From positions 52,219,249 to 52,283,248 of the forward strand of contig OZ038423.1 of the NCBI GenBank assembly GCA_964036155.1: a DNA stretch of 64,000 bases, read 5' to 3'. The position numbers and the translations under genes were made by a program. Below, piece after piece: positions 1 through 11,138 of the stretch. Every line of letters begins with the position of its first letter. Position 1 is the first letter of the stretch. The notes beneath the pieces were generated by a model. That model ran no database searches and was not told where the DNA came from. It was given only the letters and a program-made list of their open reading frames with translations. Source of the DNA: Diploscapter coronatus. Lineage: Eukaryota; Nematoda; Chromadorea; Rhabditida; Rhabditidae.

Positions 1-1013
1 CAATACATGTTCCATGGAAAAGTCACGAACGAATAAACTATTCGTGGTTTAATAAGGAGACAAAGAGCATGAAGCATGAAATGTAAGCAGCATGCAGTTT
101 TGGAAGAAAGATGCCGAAATGTGCGTTACAATAGATTTGAAGGATTAATTCGGAAAAAAACAAGGGGAATTAGTGAAGAAATGTATGAAATGCAGCCAAG
201 AAGAAAATGGGAAGTTGATGAAGTCGAAAGGGGAAAGGGGCAGAAGGAAGTGGGAAGTTGGTCAGAAATAGTAGTTCGGAAAGGTAAACAACCTCAATGA
301 ATATGATCAGATCTGGTAGAATTTAAACCAAAGTGGAAAATTATAAGGGAGGGGTCCGCAACAAGGAATCTTCTGCAGAAAATAGGTACATAAGGAATCC
401 GTAATAAAATTTCGGCGGAACATTTTAGTTTAAGGAGGGTCCGCAAGGACGAGTGTCTCAAGCGCTGTCTAGGTCCGAATCTGATCCACAATAATTTTGC
501 AAATCTTTAGTCAGTCCATTTTCCTAATCCTAAATCATCAACTCGCGTTTCCGAATTTGTTGTGGACTCTCTGATTTGTCATTAGAAAATAGAAAGATGA
601 GAGGGCGGAATGAACAGATCAGAGATAAACAATGTGCGGAATGCTCCATTCATTTTCGGATTCGTGCGAATAAGGAAGAAGAGAAAGGAGAAAAAGGACT
701 GGGCGACTGGGGAATGAAGGCAAAGAGGGCTGTTAAACTTGGCAGAGGAAGGAAAATGAATTGAAATCTGCCCGGAGAAAGGCAAATTGGAGGGAAAACA
801 GAAACACAAACAGACTGAAGAGAAAGGGATTCAGAGAAGGGTGTTCGGAGACGAGAGAATCTGAGTATCGGAAATGAACGCATAATGCAATAGAGTAGAT
901 CTTCTTTATGAAGAAGGACTCCAACTTGGGAAGAAACAGCTTTCTTCGATCAGTGGCCAGTTGAATGCATCACCGACATATTCAAGCAATGGGATGAGAG
1001 GGAAGAAGCCTAC
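1..1013. other. ATIC intron / left-edge sequence
   Basis: This stretch lies downstream (on the minus strand) of the last ATIC exon I can see and is probably a further ATIC intron. I searched it for the conserved start of the transformylase domain and found no exon with matching splice sites. The open frames here are purine-rich and look like chance ORFs. Confidence 0.5.
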
Positions 1014-4000
1014 CTTCAGAGCTAGCAGCTGTCTTCTCGAATCCGACACGGCGCCAGCGGATTGCAGCTGAAAACTGACGAATTGATTATGCTAATGTGG
1101 GAATTTCTCAGACAAAATAGAACGGATTTGGCGATGCAAAGGCCGAACTCGACTGAATTCGGGAGTTCAGAAAATCGCTTCAAGAGGGGTTTGATTGAAG
1201 AAAGGCATGAAAATATGACATAAGTCATGTCAAATTGAGCATTTGACTGACAAAATGACAGCCCTGATAAGTTTGCAGTTAGCCAAAAAAGTGGAAAGAT
1301 CACATAAAAGGATCAGCGGGGCAAAAAAGAAGTGCCAAATATGTATGCAAAACCCCCCTGGAGGATTCTAATGGAATTCGAGAAAGAAACGAAAATTCGG
1401 CTGAAAATGACGTAGAATATTTTCGAGATGAAAGCTGAATTCATGGTTGCTCAAAAATACATTTTAAGCAAGAGATTACTAAATAAGTTGTTGAAAGAAT
1501 AGGCGGAAATTATCATCTTGTTTTCAGAGTTTTAAGTTATTTTTATTCCATTCTATTTGAGTGAAACTCGAAGATGAGAAAGTTTCACTTCAATTCATCT
1601 TTCCGAAATCTCAAGGAAAATACGCCCACACTAGATGAGTATAGAAATGTTTCAATAAACAAAAACAAACACATATTTCAAGCGAAACCTCAAGTTTTCT
1701 GTCAAGTCTGCGCAAAGGTTTCACTATCAGATTGGGTGAGTTGATTGAAGCGATGCGTTGAACTCGATAATTTAGTCGTTTTTGCTTGGCCGGAAATTAT
1801 CTAGCCCTCTTCTTTCCATTTCATTCGCTTTCTTCGCCTACCTCCTGGATGACTTTCTCGTAGTCCTTCGGATCGCAAATCACCGTTACTCGAGAATGAT
1901 TCTTGGCTGCTGCACGTAGGAGAGTCACGCCTCCTGCAACTCATCAGAGTAAATTTTAAAGTTCTAGTGGATTTCCCGATGTGACTCTTTTCAAGGACAG
2001 GAATGCCATTTAGAAGAAAACAAAAATACTGCGGCATGTTTTTCCACAAAGCCACGGTAGATTTTTTTTACAAATTCATTAATGTCTTGTCCTGAAAACG
2101 TGTCGTAATTTTGTAAAATCGTATCGTAATGTTGCAACTGCTCATTTGGAAAAGTGCCATATATTTTTGCGATGAGACAAAAGTTCATAAGAATCAGAAC
2201 TAAAATTCAATCTTACCAATATCGATGTTCTCGACTGCCTCCTCAAGCAAGCAGTCCTTTTTGGCGATGCACTGCTTGAATGGGTACAGATTGCACACCA
2301 CGAAATCGATGAAATTGAAGCCGAATTTCTGCAAGAAAAAACTCATCAGTGCCAAAAATGATGAGCAGCCATAAAAACTGACAGATTGGAGGGAATTAGT
2401 TAAGATGGGAGAAGCAAAGAAATACTCAACTGAACCATGATGAGCCATCAAAAATAAAATTGTTATGCAGGACAAGAACAATAGAATCGGTGATTTGTTT
2501 TGGAGTCAAGCTACAAGTTGAACTAGACCAAAGCTTCATGGCCCAGAAAAACGAAGAATAAAAATGCGTCGTTCCCCATTCGGAATATTTCGAGCACCGG
2601 AAGTATCAAAGCCAAATTCGGTTCAAAGATTTCAAGAACAGAATTAGTGACGGTCGGCTGCAGTCATTTTTCGATAAATAACCTTTCGACGATTTGCGAG
2701 AGTCGGCATTGGAGAAATTCACGCTGAACGTGCAGAGCGTAAGGAGTAAAGGGGAAATGCAAATGAGAGATTAGAAAACAAACAAGTTAATGTGAATGGG
2801 AAATTCGCGTTGATTGAAAACTGAAATGCGAAAGAAAAGGAATAATAATTGAAGTTTCTTGAAGAATATTGCTCGCCAAAGTTGATTTCTTACTTGCAAA
2901 ATGCTAGGCGATTAGGACAAATCGCGATAGGGCATAATGCAGCTTTGCAATGATTTCGTGATCAACAAACACGGGGTCTATGAAGTTCCTTTGATCAAGC
3001 TCGCTGCTCAGAAATCAATGTGTTAGAATGCATAATGTTGAGAATGAGAAAATAGCTTCGCAAAACAAATAGTCATTATGAAAATTTCAGAACTAAGCCT
3101 GAAAATGTGAAGACAGGGGATCGAGTTAGAAAAATGGAACAAAGAAGGACTACGACTGCGACTTTTCCAAAATTTCCATCAGCAGTCGTACTGCGGCTAC
3201 ATTGAAAAGTCGTTTGTCCAATCAAGAACGCTGACCTGCATTTCCTCCCGATCAGTCTTCTGCTCCTCCCTGGCGAGAATGCCCCCATGCACAGCAGGAT
3301 GGAGGGTCTTAACTCTGCCGCCCAGCATTTCGGGGAATCTAGTGATGTCCTCCACATCGCGCACGTCAATCTTCGCGTCCTTTAGCAACTTCGCAGTTCC
3401 TCCAGAAGCGACCAGCTAAAATTGGAAACTTTGAAAAGGAATATTCTGAAAACGATGGTACTTTAAGCTTGAAAAATAAAACTAAATTCAAATAGAATTG
3501 GGGATGATGATCAAGAATAGTGACGAATCTAAATTTCGTCACGCCTTTCATAAGGATTAAAAAATCAGGAAAAAAGAAAGCGGTTGAAAATTTCATTTTT
3601 TAAAATTTCGTCTACGGGAAACATTTCTAGAAAAACTCGAAATTCGAGTAGAACTAGCTAGGGCTATTCGTGCAGAAGTGTTACGAATTGAAGTTGGATA
3701 TTTCTATCAGCATATTTCCAAAAAGTTCAGCAAAATTCGAAAATGATCAAATGAAATGCAAAAAATTGAGCGTCGCGCGACAATACGCCATATAGTAACT
3801 CGATTTTTGAGCTTCTTCTTTTACCCCGCTTCGTTTTTATTTTTCCGTCATTTTTTAAACGTATTTTTTTGCTAATTTTCACGCTCTCAGCCGTTTTGTT
3901 CCACTTTGTTCGTGCCAGAAACATCGCTAATGCTTCGGTTTGAATGGGGAAGCCACTGCGCACACAAAATGATGCAAAATCAAGGTACTTTTCTCTTCTT

Positions 4001-4476
4001 ATTTATGTGTTTATTTTCTTAAAAATCATTGGATAATGATTTGTGAAATGATCAGAATATCTCTTCAACCTTCAACCGCGCCACGGTTATTGTTGAACGG
4101 ATTTGAACATTTATTCAAGGGCCTGGGTAATTCCAAAACATTGCAATAGCAGATCTCTGCAATCTCGAAATTTTCAAGTGATGTAGAAAAAGGCAGTTGG
4201 AATATTCGGGGCAAATGTAAATTTTTGATGATCTCTCTTTCATATTTTTCTTCGAATGATATTTGGGAAAATTTTTATACGCATTCAAGTTATTCAGAAC
4301 TTTGAGTTTCCACCAATTCTTACCTTCAAACCGCACTGTTGCAAGCCACGAGCAAAATCAACCAGACCTTCCTTGTTTGATACGGAAATCAAAGCTGAAA
4401 TGTCCAGTATGAATTCATACTTTGGTGTAAAATCTAAAAAAAAAAAACCTAATCTTTCCATGGTGTGATCAGCCAT
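1014..4476 (-). CDS. ATIC: bifunctional purine biosynthesis protein ATIC (5' part, runs off window)
   Basis: The last two steps of de novo IMP synthesis: AICAR transformylase and IMP cyclohydrolase. Six exons join in phase: 4449-4476, 4324-4394, 3236-3415, 2217-2328, 1842-1933 and 1014-1067, giving the first 179 residues. These cover most of the N-terminal cyclohydrolase (MGS-like) domain: the [18 protein letters not shown] start, the LVASGGTAK loop, [22 protein letters not shown] and [13 protein letters not shown] motifs are all visible. The start is the first ATG before a 54-bp intron. The sixth exon ends in RRQLLALK, the linker before the transformylase domain; that domain is not in the window and must lie to the left. 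If intron 5 were retained, a stop would follow within a few codons and leave only the cyclohydrolase part. Identity is secure; the gene is incomplete only because of the window edge. Confidence 0.93.
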
Positions 4477-5066
4477 GCTTGAATTAGACAAAGTGACGAC
4501 CGATGAGCTAAAAACAACGAAAAAGAATTGCTGAAAAATAAGAAATGTCAACGACAAGAAGGATATGGCAAAGAAAGGAAAAGGACAGACAAAAGGGGCG
4601 TTTTCTATAAGGAGATAATGATCACTAAAGAAGTGGAGAGAAGGAGGAGAAAACTGCAGCACACAGGAAAGGGTCAAAATATTCGACAAAATTAACTGGC
4701 AAACAATAACAAATTGATTCGAAATAATCGAAATATTATCATTGATCGATCAATCAAAGTTTATCTTTGCAAAACAATTTCAAGAAAATGCCAAAATGCA
4801 TAATGAAAAATTTGGACAAAAATGATGATTAGGATAAAAGAATATTGGATCCCTTGCATAACCAAATCAGGTGATAGATGTAAATAGACTCCTAAACTTT
4901 GAACTATTCCTTATTTGATTTCTTGATCATTCAAACCGAGCAGATCAAATATGAAAATTTATTAGTTCATCCTTCACTATGTGATTATGTATAACTTCTA
5001 TAGATTTTTAGGTTTGGCTGGCTGATTTGAAGGTAGACCATTTGGCACAACCTGAAATCCGATTTT

Positions 5067-7572
5067 TTACATTGGTGAGTAAAACAACCCAACTACTTCA
5101 TTCTCCCCTCCCAACATGGATTCATTTCGCTTTCTGTACATTATCTCTGCTTGTCGCATGAATCGAGTCAGTCCCTGGAACATCGAATTGTCCTTCTGAA
5201 ATAGCATATTTTCAGTTAATTTTATTGAGTCAGACAGACATGCTTATGTCCATGCGGAGTTGCTCCGTGTTTATGGGCAGCTTCGTGATGTGCCACGGCC
5301 AATCGAGGCTCTCCAAGCTGGAAGAATCCCATTTGCAGATATCTTAAACGTGGACTATTCTTGTTAGAAGATTTGAAGAGCGTGGCACCTTTGCAACAGT
5401 TCCAAGTAACATCCGCTAGCCGTAAATGCGAACAAATAATCAGCTGGAAATAACGTCTGGGTGAAGATCATGCAGACCAATGTTGTTTGAGAGAATCTGA
5501 AATACGTTAAATAAACTACTTTTCACAATAGTTCGTTGACCTAAAGGTTTCATCAGTTAGTTGATATTTGATCAGGGAAGTTTCAAAGAACGTGACGCCA
5601 AAATGAATCCAGGATATCAAGAATCCGGCTGAATAAAGACGTTTAATCGATATCGGTGGAATAGTTTTACCAATTCCAAATACAGGTAGGAACGATTTAG
5701 TAGCTCGACAATCCCGGTCAGATAGTGCGAGAATTCTTCGAATGATGAAATATTGGATCCATTGAGCAGCCTAATAACGAAATTTCTATTGGATGATCTT
5801 CTGAAACGATAAATCGGCTACTTGCATAGCTGCAATATTATAGATCGAAATGATTGCATCGCTCATCGCAATGAAGCCATCCTTATGCTGGTAGACTGTC
5901 TCAGTTGATTGAAGAATCTGGAATAAAATACTCAAATTTTCATTTTAGAACTTGTTGAAATGTTAGGAAATACGAAGTTGCGTCAGGATAATTGAAAGTG
6001 ATAAAAATTTGTTCTACTCCACTTTGTAAATGATAAGTTCTTACCAATTTAACTAGAAGAACGAAGCTGCACCCGAAGAGAATAGAGACATCTCCTCTGG
6101 CATGTGCCTTGTGGTGAGCATCTAAACGGCTGTCGCTAACTGTTCGACTCCACAAATAAACCTGACGATGAGTTAAGATTAGTAGTGGGTTTATTTATTA
6201 AAAAAATACCGATGCAAAGAGTACAATCTGTAATGAATTAGCAACAATGCCGACGTAATCATTTACCAGCCAATTTTGTACCACCAAGTCGTCGAAATCT
6301 GAAGGAAATGAATGTAATTGAAAGCATGGTTGCACGAATTTTTGGAACGTCAGGAATCCAAAAACATATCTTTTCATAATCCTCGTTAGTCTAATTCCGA
6401 TTTCAGATTTAAAAAAATCAACTTTGCGCAATCTCGATGCTAAGTTATCGTACTATGACAAACCGATTGTGTAGTAGAAATAGATGAGCCATTTGATTGT
6501 AGACGCCAAACAGGTCACAATAATTAGAGCCCAGAAGAAGTACACCATTGATCTACTGAAACAAGCTAAACTATTTTCAAATCTATGTTTTATCTGACTG
6601 TATTCGAAGTGGAAGAGCATTTTCGTCGTACTCGTCAACTCGAATCCGAGAAATATCCTTCATGAATTCGTTCAGCAGAGCTCGAATTCCTCTATGTTTA
6701 CGCTGAAGCAATTTCATCGCTGAACGAGATTGTCGAATTTCTTTACCGCTGCCTTTCGATGCAGACTTTCTGCTTTTTCTTCAGCTCCTCCACAAGACAG
6801 CCAATGTGAAACAATCAGAACTGGGAAGAATTCCGAGGCACAAGAGATGATTGCACTGTTTAGTACTCCTTTATTTAGAGATGTAGATCATTTTGGGATT
6901 GATAATCATGAGAAATGAGCATCGGAGCATTATCGACGAGGCTAACCTGTGTCAGTGTTGGACGGAAATTCCGTTTCCGAAATTTTAAAATTCACCTTCT
7001 ATTTCCGGTTTCCAAAATCTGAAAATGCACTTTCCGTCCAACACTGATCTGAGCGGAATGCTTTTTAGATCTTCGAAAATGTTTTAATGAGAGCAGCAAA
7101 GTTGTGGCCATTTCGTGCAATGCAAATACGAATCATTCGGGGGAAGCGAATCTGATAGCATAGCTTTTAGCTAAGACCTAGAGTCGTTGGGCTACGAGGC
7201 TCACCTCAAGGTAGTCGAAGCCAACCACCTAACACCTATGATCCGACATATTTGCTTTATATATTTCATATTCAAATAATAAGTCATTTCTGTTAAATAC
7301 CACCATCAGTACGATTATGCTCTTTCTTACGCAGCAATTTCTCAGGATTATAAGTCAGTAAATTAAAAAAATGCTTACCTTTGTTAATGTAGTACCTGAA
7401 ATAGTTTATTCAGAGGCTGAATATAATTTGACTCTACTAGCTCTCAGAATAGCATCATTTCCAAATCTATCGGTTATTATTCTGGTGAAAGTTTAAACAA
7501 AAATGAAACTGACCAGACTTTCTCCATTCCATGCAAATCCTCACTAGGCGAGCAATCGTAATATCGTTTCAT
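5067..7572 (-). CDS. otopetrin-like multipass membrane protein
   Basis: Thirteen exons join in phase (7499-7572, 7379-7395, 6747-6820, 6599-6702, 6464-6555, 6210-6298, 6045-6161, 5822-5917, 5671-5770, 5541-5628, 5389-5496, 5240-5354, 5067-5195) for a 400-residue protein with about six membrane spans. The spans resemble otopetrin proton channels: a QIVLFASVYLW span and an ARGDVSILFGC span look like TM5 and TM6, and the last three (QYFIIRR; SFLPVFGIAGFLISW; TQTLFPADYLFAF) look like TM10-12. The usual TM7-9 block is absent: only a 127-bp intron separates the relevant exons. The C-terminus has a His-rich loop. The ATG lies two bases after an acceptor, which fits trans-splicing, but the same acceptor also joins in frame to the gene upstream, so both may be one gene. 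A gustatory-receptor-like 7TM protein is the main alternative. Exons are firmer than the family call. Confidence 0.6.
6952..7047. repeat. 96-bp inverted-repeat hairpin (MITE-like)
   Basis: A perfect 17-bp inverted repeat (TCAGTGTTGGACGGAAA) bounds a 62-bp AT-rich centre that is itself partly palindromic. It lies in an intron of the otopetrin-like gene. The shape fits a miniature inverted-repeat element or a foldback relic; no second copy was seen in the window. Confidence 0.6.
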
Positions 7573-9132
7573 AACTGAAACCATGAAAAATCAGGCTTGT
7601 CACGAATCTACCCGTCCCCGTCCCAGAAATTTGAATTTGTAACATGCCTGGACACCAGTATCCTTCCAACTCTTTCCTTTGACAGAGTTCCTGATGTGAA
7701 AGATATGCTTTGTAGATGACGACTTTCATCCAAACGATACAGAAAGTCATGTTGATGAACAATCGGCCAATCTTGAATGGGATACAGTGTGATCCACGAT
7801 AATTTTACAGCTTATTTCTTGAATAACTTTTTCTTAACAATTATTTTTGAAAACTCGACAGATTTCAATTTAACTCGGTGGGATATTTATGAAGATATAT
7901 GAGTTTACCCCTTTTCATTTACGGCTAGACCTGGGAATATTGGCGGCGAATAAAATTTCTAGATATTTCTTTAACATTTCGCCTGCAGTTTTTCGACTAC
8001 AACTCTCTTTGATTCAATGCACATTGAAAACGGTTCTCAGATTCAGAATCAGCATAAAATTTTGCATATTTTACGTACCAGATTTGTCCAGAAAAAGGAT
8101 CTGCCACGATATGCCCAGGGCATACTGTAACAGGAAAATGGGTAAAACTAGTTTCAGGAATGTCTCATCTAGCTAAATTGAAGCCAGTTGACCGTGTTCA
8201 AAAGTAATTATTAGGAAAAAATAATTCAAGAAAAATGCTGCAAATTTATCATGGATCACCCTATATTTTTTTTTTATTTTGGAATTACTTTATCAAGATT
8301 AGAGTTTATGGCTCCGTAGAATCGACGCTGTAAGATGTAGACTAAAGAAAGTGCTGAGAATACAGCCATCACGACGTCATATACACTTTCCAGCCATAAT
8401 TCTGATGAGTAAATTGCATCCACCAGTTTGTCGCAGGATTGAAAGGCGTAGTTGAAAATGATGAAGTACAGATAGCCGAGAACAATTCCTATTGTCAGAG
8501 CAATAGCTCCTGAAATTTTATATTTCTGAATGAAAGTTTTGTCAAAAATCGATAAACTGGAATAAAATCTATATTTAAAAAAAAAAATTGAAAATGCTAA
8601 TTTTACACTACATAATGCTGAAATAGACGCCAAAATAATGTCCTAAATTAATGAAATGTCGTCAACTCAGCTACCAGGAACATACTATATTTGCATCGAA
8701 TTTTTCTCATAATTTAGTCCCAATTTTTCGATTTTAGGCAATAAAAATTGATCAATGACCAATCAATGCAGGGTCAGGAATTTCATGTGGCTCATCCAAC
8801 TTCGGCAAATTTCGAGTTCGCAAAAGAAATTCGAATTGAACAAGAATGCAGGAAATCATGAGGACCGCTACTATCTGAATCATTGAAAGGTATCATTTGG
8901 GATATTCTTTCAACATCGGCTTACGGAATGGTAGACCCGTAGGTAGAAAATCGTTTCTTCTCTGCTTAGAAGCACATACAAATTCATAAAAACGCATAGT
9001 AGGAAGATGACGTATAGTGAGGCTGTGCATATGTGGTGGACCTGAACGGAATATTGAATTATTAGTCGAGTTTTGGAGTCAGAATAGATGCGTAACCTTG
9101 AGAAGAGCCCCGAACTCATTTCGAGCACTCAT
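7544..9132 (-). CDS. nematode seven-transmembrane chemoreceptor-like protein (Sra-superfamily type, tentative)
   Basis: Exons 9097-9132, 8925-9041, 8760-8874, 8609-8642, 8289-8556 and 7544-7771 join in phase and give about 265 residues. The hydrophobic spans are SLYVIFLLCVFMNLYVLL, IVAVLMISCILVQFEFLL, HYFGVYFSIMYL, IALTIGIVLGYLYFIIF, VVMAVFSALSLVYIL and INMTFCIVWMKVVIY. The order and the loops (a basic stretch after span 3, RRFYGAINSNLDK after span 5) recall nematode sra/sre-type receptors, but no diagnostic motif is certain. The third intron hides a weak donor, and the 8289/7771 intron contains a 480-bp inverted-repeat element. The last exon either reads to a TAG at 7544 or splices at about 7609 into the next gene's first exon, in frame; in the second case the two entries form one protein of roughly 12 spans. 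Exon structure is fairly sure, function is not. Confidence 0.5.
7783..8265. mobile_element. mariner/Tc-like non-autonomous element with ~93-bp terminal inverted repeats
   Basis: The left end (TACAGTGTGATCCACGATAA at 7783) and the reverse complement of the right end (GGGTGATCCATGATAAATTT, near 8265) stay alignable for about 93 bp at roughly 80% identity. Both ends abut TA dinucleotides, the target site of Tc1/mariner elements. The interior has no transposase; the plus-strand ORF at 7889-8176 is a by-product. It sits inside an intron of the minus-strand receptor-like gene. Confidence 0.75.
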
Positions 9133-11138
9133 GATCTACTTTAGGAAACAATCGAATAAAACTGATCGTGGAGAATATCTTAGGTCGTTAAATAGGCGAC
9201 AGAGTTCAGTTTAGAATTTGGTAGCTGCACTTGCAAAGATCAAGATAAGTGGAGAGATGGGTAGAAATATTCAGCCAGAAATGAGGACACAATTACAATG
9301 ATACATAGCGTTTAATTGGCTCAGGCGAAAATGACTTATCTTTATGAGTTTTCGGTGGAAAATCACACAGTCATTATGTATTTAACGAGCTAAAGCGGCA
9401 CAAAATACATTGATTGATTTAGAAAGGAAGAAGCAGTGACGAATGAATCTAGCAGAAAGAAATTGCATTTAAAAATTTATCATCCTATCTCGTCATAACT
9501 TTAAGACTAGAAAAATGACACTTTGATCTACTGAAAAGAATAATTTCAGATGCAGTCCGATTAGATCAGTTTATGTTATGATCGTATAAAAAATAGGCAC
9601 ATAAGACACAGATCGGGTGTCAAATTGGGAGAGGTCGTAAAAATAAAGCCTAGCCTAGACGAGAAAGGGAGGCAGCGATAAAGCAGGTTTACGCACGAAG
9701 AGGGAAACGATAGCGGATGTGCCAATGCGAGAAAAATCAAGCGAGTAATCAAAACAACGAAGAATCAAATTTGAAAGCAAGGAAAATAGAGCTCGAAGCA
9801 GAAGGATTTGAAAGTAAAGTTTACTTTTCAAATGAATCTATCAAATGCGGCACATTGTTTGTTCTGTCTGTCTGAATCTACTAACTTACTTGCTTTTTTA
9901 ACTATCCTTTATCCTAATCATTTTATCTCTTCCCCTTCCTTGATCAACACTTTATCAATAGACATACAGTTGCGCGGCTCAGGAGTATAGATTCGATTGG
10001 AACGCAGTGTGGAAGTTTTCGATTTGGATAAGTTACTCCCTTCGTTTCTACATTTTTTCGTATTCTTTCGTCAATTTCATGTCATCACATTTTCTTTCCT
10101 CTTTCTAGCACATTTTTACTTGTTACACGACATTGCAAAATTTTCCATATCATTCTAAAAATTCTAGCTTAAATGCTCGAGGAATTATTGCGCCAAAAAC
10201 GAAACTACATTCTTGCCAAAAATATATTATCATATTTTGATTAGATTTCTACGAGAAATATTCTTCAGAATTTGAGATTATCGATAGTTTTGGCTTCAAA
10301 GCCAAGGGCTACGACCTGTTTTGATCAATTTTTAAATATATTTCGAAGCAAAAGTTTTAGAACGAGGCTTTGATTTCAAATTTCATTCAAAAGATCAAAA
10401 TAACTTTCCGTTTCTGTCCATCTTTGAAATTTTCTACTTTTACTATGTTCGGTCCAACATATTCTAAGGTTCTACTCGGTCCCATTAATTTATTCTTTTA
10501 ACTGAAATTATCTTCTAAATTTCGAAAGAAAATTCTCGAGTTTTTCAGGGAACATTGGCTACCTATCTGCACAAACTCATAGAATTATCGTTTATCATCT
10601 CGGACAAAATAGTGTATTTTTAATATTAAATCTGCAACATTGCCTCGTTTAAGTTACTTTGGTAAACTTTTCTTCCTAAAACTATCGTCAGCCATCTGTC
10701 AACCAAAAAGGGAAAGCCGATCTAATAAGGTAATCGCTGTGATTCATTATTGCTGGAATATTGATCAAATATGCACGAATTGGATTGAAAATTTCCGAAG
10801 TTGTAACTTTATTTAAACATTTTTAAAGTGTCAAAATGACTGTTAGTAAAACCCCTCGAAGTCAAAGTTTGTGCTCCTCCTCTACTAATAATCGATACTG
10901 ATTTTGAGCGATTTTTAGAATCATTGCAATTTCATACTGTAACCCAAAAATGATCAACATTTTCAATATAGCGCTATTCAAAAGTCAAATCTGATCGATT
11001 GTGCGCTATTTGCATTATTTGACGCATTGAGTCATCCCTGTCTATGGCATACTTTCTTCAACCATTGGAATGCCCTTGTCTCATTCCTTTAGAAGCATTC
11101 ACTAAATTCAGAGCGATAACTGCGAGTTTTCATCTTCC
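9133..11138. other. intergenic, no gene seen
   Basis: About 2 kb of AT-rich DNA between the divergent receptor-like gene (minus) and bestrophin (plus). I found no exon with matching splice signals and no structural RNA; it presumably holds both promoters. Confidence 0.6.

Noticed and set aside
3727..3963. 78-codon basic minus-strand frame between ATIC exons
   Set aside because: The flanking exons splice across it in phase; it is intronic.
5671..5770. Alternative frame of an otopetrin-like exon (LLNGSNISSFEEFSHYL)
   Set aside because: Neighbouring exon phases force the other frame (AAQWIQYFIIRR), which also fits the family.
8079..8124. A possible extra exon of the receptor-like gene (YALGISWQILFLDKS), with acceptor and donor
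   Set aside because: It lies in the interior of the 7783-8265 inverted-repeat element, and the exon beyond the element (7771) joins in phase without it.
7889..8176. 95-codon plus-strand frame
   Set aside because: It is contained within a non-coding transposon relic.
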